The position numbers and the translations under genes are program-made. From JAVBMB01 sp031552995 (GTDB taxonomy: Bacteria > Bacillota > Clostridia > Oscillospirales > Butyricicoccaceae), in contig JAVBMB010000048.1 in the NCBI GenBank assembly GCA_031552995.1, forward strand, positions 1-64,000: DNA of 64,000 nucleotides. Direction: 5' to 3'. The first letter of the stretch is position 1, and each line of letters starts with the position of its first letter. Under the pieces are notes generated by a model, which saw nothing but the letters and a program-made list of their open reading frames with translations, did not search any database and was not told where the DNA came from. Positions 34,342-43,388 of the stretch are shown here, one piece after another.

Positions 34342-34638
34342 ATGGTGACAGCTATGCTTAACCGTGTGATTGTCTCTATCGACGGGTTGGATTACACCGT
34401 CGTTTCCGAGGAGGATGTCTCTCATATCCGCGAGTGCGCCTCTCTTGTGGATCAGCAGGTCAAGGAGATAAAGGGCGCGACGCCTTTTTCGTCTATGACG
34501 GCCACCGTGCTTGCCGCCATGAACCTTGCCGGCAAATACCGCCGCGAGCAGAAGAGCTGCGACGACCTGCGCGCGCAGGTGCGCGACTACGCCGAGGAGT
34601 GCGCGAAGCTGCGCGCCGAGCTGGCAAAACGCAAATAA
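34342..34638 (+). CDS. zapA: Cell division protein ZapA
   Basis: 98-residue FtsZ-associated protein. N-terminal globular part (VIVSIDGLDYTVVSEEDVSHIRECA) and a C-terminal coiled coil (about 60-98: KYRREQKSCDDLRAQVRDYAEECAKLRAELAKRK). Start is unsure: ATG 34342, GTG 34345 (best spacing to GGAG) or ATG 34354. Heads a plus-strand cluster of wall and division genes. Confidence 0.87.
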   Translation: MVTAMLNRVIVSIDGLDYTVVSEEDVSHIRECASLVDQQVKEIKGATPFSSMTATVLAAMNLAGKYRREQKSCDDLRAQVRDYAEECAKLRAELAKRK

Positions 34639-34642
34639 TTAT

Positions 34643-34664
34643 GCCCGCCGCTTTGCGGGCTTTT
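34643..34664 (+). terminator. Weak terminator-like hairpin after zapA
   Basis: GCCCGC, 6-nt loop, GCGGGC, then TTTT. It lies directly before the next gene's ribosome site, so it may only attenuate. Confidence 0.5.
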
Positions 34665-34683
34665 CCCTTTGGAGGTGACGCTG

Positions 34684-36786
34684 TTGGCTCTTGAGCTTAT
34701 GAGCCCCGCCGGCTCGTATGACGGGGTGGTTGCCGCCGTTCGCGGCGGCGCCGACGCCGTATATTTCGGCGCCGGTGATTTTAACGCGCGCCGCGGCGCG
34801 CGCAACCTTAACGACGAGGAGCTTCCCGAGGCCATAAAATACTGCCGCCTGCGCGGCGTCAAGACATATATCACTGTCAACACGCTTGTCACCGACCGCG
34901 AGCTTTCCGAAGCGCGCGCGCTTGTCGGCAGGCTTAACGCGTGGGGCGCCGACGCGCTTATCGTGCAGGACCTGGGCATGGCGCGCATGATACGCGCCGT
35001 CGCGCCCGACATGCCGATTCACGCCTCTACCCAGATGACAATCCACAACCTGGCCGGGGCGATGGCGGCAAAAAAGCTCGGCTTTTCGCGCGTCGTGCTG
35101 TCCAGAGAGCTTCCGCTTAGCGAGATAGAGTTCATATCCCGCCGCGCCGGCATCGAAACGGAGGTTTTCTGCCACGGCGCGCTGTGCATGTGCTATTCCG
35201 GTCAGTGCTATTTTTCAGCCGCCGTCGGCGGGCGCTCGGGCAACCGCGGCATGTGCGCCCAGCCGTGCAGGATGCAGTACAGCTTCTTCGGCTCAAGCCC
35301 GGGGTATCACCTCAGCCTCAAGGATCTCAGCCTCGCCTCGTACCTCGGCCGGATGGAGGCCGCCGGCGTCACATGCGTCAAAATCGAAGGACGCATGAAG
35401 CGCCCGGAATACACCGCGCTTGTGACGAACATCTACAAGCGCGCCATAACCTCGGGCGCGCCGCCCACAAAGGATGAGCTGGACAAGCTTGAAACCGTAT
35501 TCTCGCGCTCGGGCTTCACCGACGCGTACCTGACCGAAACAAAAGGCCCCGATATGTTCGGCATGCGCAGCGAGGAGGATAAGCAGAGCAGCCGGGCGAT
35601 ATATAAAGAGGCGGCGCAGATATACGAATCGCAGCCCGAAACGCCGCGCATCGGCGTCGACATGCTGTTTACGGCTCGCGCCGGCTCGCCGATGACGCTG
35701 TGCGTGCGCGACCTTGACGGCAACGAGCATATCACCGAGGCTCTGCCGGCCGAAGCCGCGGTAACCCAGCCGTCGACGGCGTCGGAGATTGCCGTCTGCC
35801 TGCGCAAGACGGGCGGCACGGTGTTTTTCCCCGCCAACATGAAGGTAACTGTGGATCCCGGCCTGCGCGTTCCGGCGTCGGCCGTAAACGCCATACGCCG
35901 CTCGGCGCTTGAATCGCTGTCCAACCTGCGCCGCAGGCCGCCGCAGCGCGGCGAGGGCGAATGGCAGCCGGGCGTAAAGCGCCTGCCGTACGACGGCGGG
36001 CAGAAGTTCATTTTCTCGTTCTTAAAGCTGGAGCAGGTGACGCCCGACGTGCTCGAGCGCCGCCCGGATATGATATATCTGCCGCTGAGCGAGGTCGCGC
36101 GGCACGCCGATATAATCAGCCAGATAATAAAGCGCGGCCAGCCGGTCGTGCCGGTTCTTCCGCGGATTATCTGGGACCGCCAGTGGCCGCAGGCGCTTGG
36201 CGAGCTGCGCGCCGCCAAGGAGGCCGGCGTCACGGCAATCGTTTGCACAAACCTCGGCCAGCTCGAGCTTCTGCGCCCGCTTGGCCTTGAGCTGCGCTGC
36301 GACTATGGGCTTAATGTGATGAACAGCCAGTCGATAAAAGAGCTTAAGTCTCTGGGCGCCGCGTCGTGTACGCTGTCGTTCGAGCTTAATATGCCGCAGA
36401 TACGCGACATATCGGCGTCGATAGACAGCGAGCTGATTGTCTACGGCCGCCTGCCGCTGATGATAACCGAGAACTGCGTCATCAAGCGCCGCAACGGCAG
36501 CTGTGTGTGCGACGGCCCGCCAAACGCGATAATCGACAAGACCGGCCGCAGCTTCCCCCTCGTCAAGGAGGAATATTGCCGCACGGCGATATACAACTCG
36601 GAAAAGCTGTATCTGGCCGACAGGCCGGACGACCTGCGCGCGAGCGGCGTGCGCTGGCTGCGCCTGTGCTTTACCACCGAAAACAACAAGGAGTGCGCGT
36701 CGGTCGTCGCCGACTATATGGACGGCGAGCCTGCCGCCATGCCCGAGCGCATGACGCGCGGGCTGTACTATCGCGGCGTGCAGTGA
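34684..36786 (+). CDS. Peptidase U32 family protein
   Basis: 700 residues. N-terminal U32 domain with the family signature around EVFCHGALCMCYSGQCYFS near 162-180 and extra cysteines (GMCAQPCRM), likely Fe-S ligands, then a DUF3656 region. Some members (RlhA, TrhP) hydroxylate rRNA or tRNA rather than cut protein, so an RNA-modification role is as likely as proteolysis. Start TTG 34684 is 6 nt from GGAGGTG. Confidence 0.88.
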   Translation: MALELMSPAGSYDGVVAAVRGGADAVYFGAGDFNARRGARNLNDEELPEAIKYCRLRGVKTYITVNTLVTDRELSEARALVGRLNAWGADALIVQDLGMARMIRAVAPDMPIHASTQMTIHNLAGAMAAKKLGFSRVVLSRELPLSEIEFISRRAGIETEVFCHGALCMCYSGQCYFSAAVGGRSGNRGMCAQPCRMQYSFFGSSPGYHLSLKDLSLASYLGRMEAAGVTCVKIEGRMKRPEYTALVTNIYKRAITSGAPPTKDELDKLETVFSRSGFTDAYLTETKGPDMFGMRSEEDKQSSRAIYKEAAQIYESQPETPRIGVDMLFTARAGSPMTLCVRDLDGNEHITEALPAEAAVTQPSTASEIAVCLRKTGGTVFFPANMKVTVDPGLRVPASAVNAIRRSALESLSNLRRRPPQRGEGEWQPGVKRLPYDGGQKFIFSFLKLEQVTPDVLERRPDMIYLPLSEVARHADIISQIIKRGQPVVPVLPRIIWDRQWPQALGELRAAKEAGVTAIVCTNLGQLELLRPLGLELRCDYGLNVMNSQSIKELKSLGAASCTLSFELNMPQIRDISASIDSELIVYGRLPLMITENCVIKRRNGSCVCDGPPNAIIDKTGRSFPLVKEEYCRTAIYNSEKLYLADRPDDLRASGVRWLRLCFTTENNKECASVVADYMDGEPAAMPERMTRGLYYRGVQ

Positions 36787-36809
36787 ACGGCGCATGAGCG
36801 GAGCGTTTG

Positions 36810-37259
36810 ATGGAAATACTTAATATTGTCAGAATACAGCGGGACGGCCGGGTGCCGCCGATGCCGGAATATCAGACGTCCGGCGCGGCGGGTTTTGATT
36901 TGCGCGCGTTTTTGCTGCAGGACATTGTTCTGCCCCCCGGCGGCAGGGCGCTTGTACCCACAGGGCTGCGCATCGCGCTTCCGCCCGGGTATGCCGGGCT
37001 TGTGATGGCGCGCTCCGGCCTGGCGTCAAAGCACGGCATCGCGCTGGCAAACGGCGTCGGGCTGATAGACAGCGACTACCGCGGCGAGCTGCTTGTGGCC
37101 GTGATAAACCTGTCAGGCGTGGCGTTTACGCTGCGCGACGGCGAGCGCGTCGCCCAGCTTGTCTCCGTCCCCGTCCCTCAGCTTAAGCTTGTCGAGACCT
37201 CCGGGCTGGACGAGACGGCACGCGGCGAAAACGGGTTTGGCAGCACAGGGGTTAAATAG
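36810..37259 (+). CDS. dut: dUTP diphosphatase
   Basis: Trimeric dUTPase, 149 residues. The five motifs are present: AGFDLRA, ARSGLA, GLIDSDYRGEL, GERVAQL and RGENGFGSTG. It makes dUMP and keeps uracil out of DNA. ATG 36810 with GGAG upstream, 23 bp after the U32 gene. Confidence 0.95.
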   Translation: MEILNIVRIQRDGRVPPMPEYQTSGAAGFDLRAFLLQDIVLPPGGRALVPTGLRIALPPGYAGLVMARSGLASKHGIALANGVGLIDSDYRGELLVAVINLSGVAFTLRDGERVAQLVSVPVPQLKLVETSGLDETARGENGFGSTGVK

Positions 37260-37263
37260 CATT

Positions 37264-37285
37264 CCGGCGCGATAATACGCGCCGG
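37264..37285 (+). terminator. Hairpin after dut
   Basis: CCGGCGCG, loop ATAATA, CGCGCCGG; perfect 8-bp stem with no T-run, so perhaps RNA stabilisation. Confidence 0.4.
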
Positions 37286-37350
37286 TATCCGCGGCATACA
37301 TATCTGTAGGCCGGCTTAAACACCAATACTCAGGCGGGAAGGACATCCAC

Positions 37351-37914
37351 ATGGTCATACTGGCATCACGCTCACCGCGCCGTCAGGCGCTGCTTAAACG
37401 AATATACGACGATTTTGAGTGCCGCCCGACCGACTGCGACGAAACGCCGTCGACCGACAAGCCCGCGGTTCTTCAGGTTATGGAAATTGCCGTGCGCAAG
37501 GCGCGCGCCGCGCAAAAGGAATCCGATGAAAGCGACCTTATCATCGCGGCGGACACCTCTGTCGAGATAAACGGCATCTCTCTGGGCAAGCCGCGTGACG
37601 GGCGCGACGCGGCGGCGATGCTGCATATGCTGTCCGGCAAGATGAATACCGTTCACACAGGCGTGTGCGTCATACACCGCGGCAAAATATACGGACTTAC
37701 CGAGAGTACCGACGTGTTTTTCTACACGCTGACCGATGCCGAAATCGAACGCTATGTCGGCACAGACGAGCCGCTGGACAAAGCCGGCGCCTACGGCATA
37801 CAGGGGCAGGGCGCGCTGCTTGTGCGGCGCGTCGAGGGCGATTTTTACAACGCGTGCGGCCTGCCCATAGCAGCGCTTAACCGCCTGCTGCGCGACATTG
37901 GCGCTGCGGAATAG
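37351..37914 (+). CDS. maf: Maf-type nucleotide pyrophosphatase
   Basis: 187 residues. Substrate loop ILASRSPRRQALLKRI at the start, AADTSVEINGISLGKPRD and YGIQGQGALLVRRVEGDFYNACGLP, all Maf/YhdE hallmarks. Hydrolyses non-canonical or dTTP/UTP-type nucleotides. Its place before mreC is the usual one in Firmicutes. Confidence 0.95.
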   Translation: MVILASRSPRRQALLKRIYDDFECRPTDCDETPSTDKPAVLQVMEIAVRKARAAQKESDESDLIIAADTSVEINGISLGKPRDGRDAAAMLHMLSGKMNTVHTGVCVIHRGKIYGLTESTDVFFYTLTDAEIERYVGTDEPLDKAGAYGIQGQGALLVRRVEGDFYNACGLPIAALNRLLRDIGAAE

Positions 37915-37923
37915 AGGTAGGGC

Positions 37924-38772
37924 ATGAAGCTGTTTCGCTCAAAGCTGTTTCTGTTCGCGCTGGCGATTGTGTTGATCTCCGGCGCGCTTATGGTCGCCGC
38001 GTACACCGGCAACGGCCGCAACACCGCAATAGGCCGCGCCGTCGGCGCTGTTGTGACAACGGCCGAAAACGCCGTGTCGTCTGTATCGGGCTGGTTTTCA
38101 AATGTTTTTGGATATTTCTACCGCTACAGCGCGCTTGTCGAGGAAAATGAGGCACTTCGGCGCGAGCTTGGCGAGGCGCGCGCGCTGGAAAGCGAATACT
38201 TCGCCGCCGTGCAGGAGAATGATGACCTTCGCCGCCTGAACAAGCTGCGCGAGCGCAACCCCGACTATGAGTGCGCGCTGTCTTCAATCGTCTCGGTGTC
38301 GGGAACCGGGTTTCAGGGCTCGTTCACGATAAACCGCGGCACAAACGCCGATATCGAAACGGGCGACCCTGTCGTCACGTCGGACGGCGGCTACGGCTAT
38401 CTTGTCGGATATGTCTCGGAGGTCGGCCCGAACTACGCCGAGGTCGTCACGGTCGTCAACCTAAGCAGCAAGGCCGGCGCGCTGATAACGCGCACGCGCG
38501 AGCCTGTTGTCGCCGAAGGCGATTTCGAGCTTGCCGGCAAGGGGCTGTTCAAGCTGTCGTACCTGAGCAACGACGCCGATATACGCGAGGGCGACTGGGT
38601 CGAGACGTCGGGCAGCGGCGGCAACTATCCGCGCGGGCTGCTCATCGGCCGGGTCGAGGAATATCTGCTCGAAAGCCACGGCATATCAAGCTATGCCACC
38701 GTGCGCCCCGCCGTCGATATCGGCTCGCTTAAATCGGTGTTCGTCATAACAGGCTTTAATCAGGATGAATAA
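37924..38772 (+). CDS. mreC: Rod shape-determining protein MreC
   Basis: 282 residues. One transmembrane helix at about 7-26, a coiled coil (about 68-105: YSALVEENEALRRELGEARALES), then the beta-sandwich domain with VSGTGFQGSFTINRGTN, DPVVTSDGGYGYLVGYVSEV and GDWVETSGSGGNYPRGLLIG. Scaffold for the elongation machinery outside the membrane. 9 bp after maf. No mreB is present upstream. Confidence 0.95.
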   Translation: MKLFRSKLFLFALAIVLISGALMVAAYTGNGRNTAIGRAVGAVVTTAENAVSSVSGWFSNVFGYFYRYSALVEENEALRRELGEARALESEYFAAVQENDDLRRLNKLRERNPDYECALSSIVSVSGTGFQGSFTINRGTNADIETGDPVVTSDGGYGYLVGYVSEVGPNYAEVVTVVNLSSKAGALITRTREPVVAEGDFELAGKGLFKLSYLSNDADIREGDWVETSGSGGNYPRGLLIGRVEEYLLESHGISSYATVRPAVDIGSLKSVFVITGFNQDE

Positions 38773-38859
38773 CACGCCCGCCGCGCCGGCGTTAATAATA
38801 CCGCCGGGCGCAGTGCACGGTCAATACGGCCGCCGCGGCGCGGCGCACAGGTGTATGCT

Positions 38860-39381
38860 ATGACGCAGTCGCGCAAAAAGCTAATCAAATACATGGCCTA
38901 CGCGCTGATTTTGCTCATCGTCCACACGATGGAAAACGCGCGCGGGCTGTCTGTCACGCTATGGGGGGCAACGGTCAACGCCGTCCCGTTTCTCATCGCG
39001 TCCGTCGCGCTGTTTGACGGCCCGTATGCCGGCGGCGTCCTCGGCTTTATGGCCGGGCTTGTCGCCGCCATCGGCTCGCCGATGGTCGAGGGCGTCGCCG
39101 CGATGTATCTCGGCTTGTTCGGGGTTTCGTTCGGGTATCTCGGCGGCGAATATATGCGCGCGGTATTGCCGTCCGCAATGCTTGGCGGCGCGGTGTGCAT
39201 CGCGCTAAACGGCGTTATACGCTATGTGTTTTACTATTGGCTCGTGTTCAGCGTCAACCTCGGCTTCGGCTTGCGCGCCATTCTGGCCGAGCTTGCGCTG
39301 TCGGCGCTTCCCGGTGCCGTGATGTTCTTTGCCGTGCGGTTTATCGGCCAAAAGCTCAGCCGGGGAGAGGGCCAGCCGTGA
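38860..39381 (+). CDS. mreD: Rod shape-determining protein MreD
   Basis: 173 residues, about five transmembrane segments, typical of MreD. Sits between mreC and the PBP2 gene as usual. ATG 38860 preferred over GTG 38851; the ribosome site (AGG) is weak. Overlap with upstream sequence is nil but an 87-bp gap contains GC-rich palindromes. Confidence 0.88.
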   Translation: MTQSRKKLIKYMAYALILLIVHTMENARGLSVTLWGATVNAVPFLIASVALFDGPYAGGVLGFMAGLVAAIGSPMVEGVAAMYLGLFGVSFGYLGGEYMRAVLPSAMLGGAVCIALNGVIRYVFYYWLVFSVNLGFGLRAILAELALSALPGAVMFFAVRFIGQKLSRGEGQP

Positions 39382-39406
39382 CCGCTATATTTCCGGAGGC
39401 GAAATT

Positions 39407-41587
39407 GTGAAAAAATACTCGCTTGTCATTCGCACGGTGCTGCTCGCCGCCATCATGCTGCTGATATCCGTCGGCTTCATCACCAGGCTTGCGTACCTGC
39501 AAATAATCGTCGGGCCCGAGGAGGTGGCAGCCGCCTCGAGCACCGTCGTGCGCACATATACCGAGCTTGCCTCCCGCGGGGAGATATACGACCGCACCGG
39601 CAAGCCGCTTGTCACAAACTCGCTCGGCTTCGCCGTCGAGCTTGATTATTATGAGTGGGACAGGATAAATCAGAACGACGTCATACTTCAGCTTTGCTCG
39701 ATGCTCAGTGGCGCCGATGTCGAATACGCGGACGCGCTGCCGCTGACGTACGACCCGCCATACCGCTTTACCTTCATCGAGGGTGAGGATAGCAATGACG
39801 AAATACGCCTGCGCAAGTTCTTGTCCAAGCAGGAGGATTGGCCGCAAAACCCCGACGCCAACACTCTGTTTTCGCTTCTGTGCGAAAAATACGGCGTCGA
39901 ACAGGATATGCTTCTTGCCGACAAGCGTACGATTGTCGGCCTGCGCTATTACCTTGACCGGTATGAGTTTTCGGCCTATAACACGCCGGTGCGCATCGCG
40001 TCAAGCGTCGATATGAGTATCGTGTCCGACATCACCGGCCAAAGCCTTAAGATGCCCGGCGTCACCATACAGGTCGACGACGAGCGCAACTATGCCACGA
40101 TATACGCCGCGCACATACTCGGGCGCGTCGCGCCGATATCCGCCGAGGAATATGCCGCGCTTAAAAACGACCCTGTCCCGTACGGCATGAACGACACGCT
40201 GGGCAAGGACGGCATGGAAAAAGCGCTTGAGAGCTATCTGCGCGGCATAGACGGCATGAGAGCCGTCGAGGTGTCGCGCCAGACGGGCGCCGTCGTGCGG
40301 GAGTATGCCGTCACGCCGCCCGAGCCGGGCAGCCACTGCTACCTGACCATCGACCTCGATTTGCAGAAGGTCGTCGAGGACGCGCTGGCGCGCGGCATCT
40401 CGACCGTGCGCGAAAAAGGAGAAAAAGCCAAGGATAAAAAAGGTGCCGATATCGAGGGCGGCGCCGCCCTCGGTCTGGACCTCAACACCGGCGAGGTGCT
40501 GGCGCTGGCCAGCTACCCGACGTTTGACCTGTCGAACTACAGCGCCGGCTTTGCCGAAAACCTTGCAAACCCGCTTAAGCCGCTGTTCGACCGCGCCGTA
40601 TCCGGCGCATACCCGCCCGGCTCCACGTTCAAGATGGTCACGGCCGTCGCCGGGCTTGAGGAGGGCGTCATCACGACGTCCACGAAGATACGCGACCAGG
40701 GGATATACACATTTTACGACGACTATCAGCCCCGCTGCTGGATTTATAACCAGACGCACGGCACACACGGCAGCATAAATGTCAGCCAGGCGCTTAAATA
40801 CTCGTGCAACTACTTCTTCTACGATGTCGGCCGCCAGCTGACCATCGAACGCCTGAACCGCTATGCGGCCGAGCTTGGCCTGGGCAAAAAAACCGGCATA
40901 GAGCTTTCGGGCGAGAATCCCGGCAACCTCGACGGCCCCGAGGCGCGCCTTGTGCGCGGCGAGGAGTGGTACGACGGCATGACGCTGTCGGCCGCCATCG
41001 GTCAGGCCGGCCAGCAGCTAAGCCCTCTCCAGCTTGCCGGCTACGTCGCGACGATACTCAACGGCGGCACGCGTTACCGCCCGCACCTGCTGAAAAGTGT
41101 CGTCGACTACACCGGCGAGAATACGCTGCTTGAACAGCAACCCGAGGTGCTGAGCACCATGAACCTGAAGGACAGCACCATCAAGGCCGTCAAGGAGGGC
41201 ATGCGCGGCGTCGTCACCGACGACGGCACGGCGTCGAGCTATTTTAAAAACTTCCCGATGGAGGTCGGCGGCAAGACCGGCTCGGCCGAAACCCGTGCCG
41301 GGCGGTCGGCTCACGGCGTATTCGTGTCGTTCGCGCCTTATGACGACCCGCAGATTGTAGTCGTCGTCATCGGCGAGCACGCCGGCACCGGCGGCGGCAT
41401 GGCCCCGGTGTGTATCGAGATATATAACCACTACTTCGGCCTGTCCGTCGACGCCGGGATGACAGCGCCCGCGCAGCCCGCCGCGCCCGTAACGCAGCCG
41501 GCGACAGAGCCGGCGACACAGCCCGTAACGCAGCCGGTTACTGAACAGACAACCGAACCGGCGGCCGAGCCGACCTCGGCGGGCTGA
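39407..41587 (+). CDS. mrdA: Penicillin-binding protein 2 (elongation transpeptidase)
   Basis: 726 residues. N-terminal membrane anchor (about 9-30), dimerisation domain with RGEIYDRTGKPLVTNS, and a transpeptidase domain: YPPGSTFKMVTAV (catalytic SxxK), KYSCNYFF (SxN) and GGKTGSAET (KTG). The C-terminal 40 residues are a Pro/Thr/Gln/Glu low-complexity tail. GTG start with GGAGG 7 nt upstream; it begins 25 bp after mreD. Confidence 0.95.
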   Translation: MKKYSLVIRTVLLAAIMLLISVGFITRLAYLQIIVGPEEVAAASSTVVRTYTELASRGEIYDRTGKPLVTNSLGFAVELDYYEWDRINQNDVILQLCSMLSGADVEYADALPLTYDPPYRFTFIEGEDSNDEIRLRKFLSKQEDWPQNPDANTLFSLLCEKYGVEQDMLLADKRTIVGLRYYLDRYEFSAYNTPVRIASSVDMSIVSDITGQSLKMPGVTIQVDDERNYATIYAAHILGRVAPISAEEYAALKNDPVPYGMNDTLGKDGMEKALESYLRGIDGMRAVEVSRQTGAVVREYAVTPPEPGSHCYLTIDLDLQKVVEDALARGISTVREKGEKAKDKKGADIEGGAALGLDLNTGEVLALASYPTFDLSNYSAGFAENLANPLKPLFDRAVSGAYPPGSTFKMVTAVAGLEEGVITTSTKIRDQGIYTFYDDYQPRCWIYNQTHGTHGSINVSQALKYSCNYFFYDVGRQLTIERLNRYAAELGLGKKTGIELSGENPGNLDGPEARLVRGEEWYDGMTLSAAIGQAGQQLSPLQLAGYVATILNGGTRYRPHLLKSVVDYTGENTLLEQQPEVLSTMNLKDSTIKAVKEGMRGVVTDDGTASSYFKNFPMEVGGKTGSAETRAGRSAHGVFVSFAPYDDPQIVVVVIGEHAGTGGGMAPVCIEIYNHYFGLSVDAGMTAPAQPAAPVTQPATEPATQPVTQPVTEQTTEPAAEPTSAG

Positions 41588-41750
41588 TTTTGCGGCGAAG
41601 CGCGTTAAAATATGTCGAAAAAGTAATGATTTCCCCAAAACGCCCGCATTTTCAATAAAAACCTTGAGTAAAATAATAATTTACTGTATAATATTTTGCA
41701 TAGTTTGCGGTGCTGTTTTCGGCGCTTCGGCAACGGACTGGGAGGTGCGC

Positions 41751-42500
41751 ATGGGAGAAGTCATCGCCGTATGCTCCGGCAAGGGCGGCACAGGCAAGAC
41801 ATCGTTTTGCGCCAACGTCGCCGTCTGCCTGTGCGCGCTCGGAGAGCATGTTTTGCTCATCGACGCCGACGCCGGGCTTCGAAACCTCGACCTTGTCCTG
41901 GGGATGAGCGACAGCCTTCTGTTTTCGTATATCGATGTCCTGGGCGGCACGGTAAGCCTTAAAGAGGCGTCGGTCATACATCCTATAGTTAAGAATCTGC
42001 GGGTGCTCACAGCCCCGGCGTCAAGCAGCGCCGCGTTTTTGCCGGATTTTGGCAGCTTGGCCACTCGGGCGCGCGAGCATTTTACATACACGCTTATCGA
42101 CTGTTCGGCGGGTCTCGGGCGTGATGTGCTGTCGTTTGGAACGGCAGCGGACCGCGCGGTTATTGTCTCGACGCCGGACGCAACCTCGCTGCGCAACGCG
42201 CAGGCCACGGCAATCGCACTGGCCGAAAACGGGCAGTCGAACTGCCGCCTTGCCGTAAACCGGGTGCGCAAGGCACTTATTAACCGCGGCGACGCGTACA
42301 ATATCGACCGCGCTATGGACGCTTCCGGCCTCGGGCTGCTGGGCGTGATACCCGAGGATGAGCAGGTCATCGCCTGCTCAAACCGCGGGCAGGTGCTGCT
42401 GCTAAGCTCGCTCAGCCCGGCGGTCGGCGCTTATATGAACATCGCGCGCCGCATAAAGGGGATACGCGTCCCCTTGCTTGAAGGCGTAAAGGGATTCTGA
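41751..42500 (+). CDS. minD: MinD/ParA-family ATPase
   Basis: 249 residues. Deviant Walker A CSGKGGTGKTSFCANVAVCL at about 8-27, LLIDADAGLRNLDLVLG and the switch region LIDCSAGLGRDVL. Ends with a basic/amphipathic stretch (MNIARRIKGIRVPLLEGVKGF) like the membrane-targeting helix of MinD. Position after PBP2 fits division-site MinD. minC and minE are absent next to it. ATG 41751 has GGGAGG 5 nt upstream. Confidence 0.87.
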   Translation: MGEVIAVCSGKGGTGKTSFCANVAVCLCALGEHVLLIDADAGLRNLDLVLGMSDSLLFSYIDVLGGTVSLKEASVIHPIVKNLRVLTAPASSSAAFLPDFGSLATRAREHFTYTLIDCSAGLGRDVLSFGTAADRAVIVSTPDATSLRNAQATAIALAENGQSNCRLAVNRVRKALINRGDAYNIDRAMDASGLGLLGVIPEDEQVIACSNRGQVLLLSSLSPAVGAYMNIARRIKGIRVPLLEGVKGF

Positions 42501-42545
42501 CTGTCGCGGCCGAAGGCGGCCGCAAATGCTTTTGGGGAGGGCACT

Positions 42546-42956
42546 ATGAACATAGCAATCATAGCGCAGAACAGCAAAAAGGAACTGATGGTGCAATTTT
42601 GCATCGCCTACTGCGGCATACTGGCCAAGCACGAGCTTTGCGCTACCGCGACTACCGGCAAGGTCATAATGGACGCGACCGGCCTGCGCATCGAATGCCT
42701 GCTGCCCGGCGCGACCGGCGGCGAGCAGCAGATAGCGGCGCGCGTCGCCTATAACGAGATTGACCTTGTGCTGATGTTCCGCGACCCTATGGAAAAATAT
42801 TCCGGCGAGCCGCAGATAAACAACCTGCTGCGCAACTGCGACCTCAACAGCATACCCGTGGCCACAAATGTCGCCACGGCGGAGGTTATGATTCAGGGCC
42901 TTGCCCGCGGCGACCTGGCCTGGCGCGAGATTGTAAACCCGCGCCACAACGCCTAG
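42546..42956 (+). CDS. Methylglyoxal synthase-like protein, active site altered
   Basis: 136 residues. The fold is clear: start IAIIAQNSKK, HELCATATTGKVIMDATGL, GATGGEQQIAARV, LVLMFRDPM and IPVATNVATAEVMI all align with MgsA. But compared with E. coli MgsA, His19-Asp20 read Gln-Asn, the catalytic Asp71 reads Glu (GGEQQ), and the PHDPDV block with His98 and Asp101 reads SGEPQI. Only the FRDP Asp is kept. The gene occupies the usual mgsA place after minD. It may have a new substrate or be a regulator. Confidence 0.82.
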   Translation: MNIAIIAQNSKKELMVQFCIAYCGILAKHELCATATTGKVIMDATGLRIECLLPGATGGEQQIAARVAYNEIDLVLMFRDPMEKYSGEPQINNLLRNCDLNSIPVATNVATAEVMIQGLARGDLAWREIVNPRHNA

Positions 42957-42978
42957 GAAAGCACCGCCGCCAAAGGGC

Positions 42979-43008
42979 TTGACAAACCGCCCCCCGTGCG
43001 CATATAAT
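42979..43008 (+). promoter_or_regulatory. Promoter of T-box-hisS-aspS
   Basis: TTGACA (42979-42984), 18-bp spacer, TATAAT (43003-43008): both boxes are consensus. Confidence 0.88.
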
Positions 43009-43014
43009 CAAATA

Positions 43015-43310
43015 CAATCCCCGCGCGGCTTTGCTTCGCCGCGGAGGGTTCGCAATGACCGGAAAGCAGTACCCGTTGCACACGGCGGCTTCAGAGAGCG
43101 GCGCGCATGCTGAAAGCGCCGCGCCGGACCGGACGGGGAAGACATTCCGCGAGCGCGCGTATAAGGCGGCACTGCCGCCGAAGTCGCAGCGTGCCCGGGC
43201 TTTATCGGGCTCAAAAGGGTGTTTTTTACGCCGAAATTGGGTGGCACCACGGGCTGATTTTGCCCCGTCCCATGTCTTGGGACGGGGCTGTTTTATTTTC
43301 GCGGCGCGGC
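43015..43310 (+). promoter_or_regulatory. T-box leader of hisS-aspS
   Basis: tRNA-sensing leader. It shows an AGTA element (43067), AGAGAG (43093) followed by an apical stem CGGCGC/GCGCCG, and the T-box itself, GGGTGGCACCACGGG (43239-43253), whose TGGCACCA pairs with the free NCCA end of uncharged tRNA. The intrinsic terminator follows at 43262-43299. Specifier should be a His codon given the gene; CAT at 43143-43145 is a tentative candidate. Confidence 0.92.
43262..43299 (+). terminator. T-box terminator
   Basis: GCCCCGTCCCA, 5-nt loop, TGGGACGGGGC, then TGTTTTATTTT. Part of the T-box CCACGGGCTGATTTTGCCCCG can compete with the 5' arm to form the antiterminator. Confidence 0.9.
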
Positions 43311-43388
43311 TTTCTCAAATGCAATACAGCCCGGCATAACCATACTAAACATGATAACTATATAATATCCCGAAAGGAATGACTGACA

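Noticed and set aside
41664..41750. Upstream extension of minD
   Set aside because: The 29 extra residues are hydrophobic and overlap the intergenic sequence; ATG 41751 has GGGAGG at good spacing and begins the standard MinD core.
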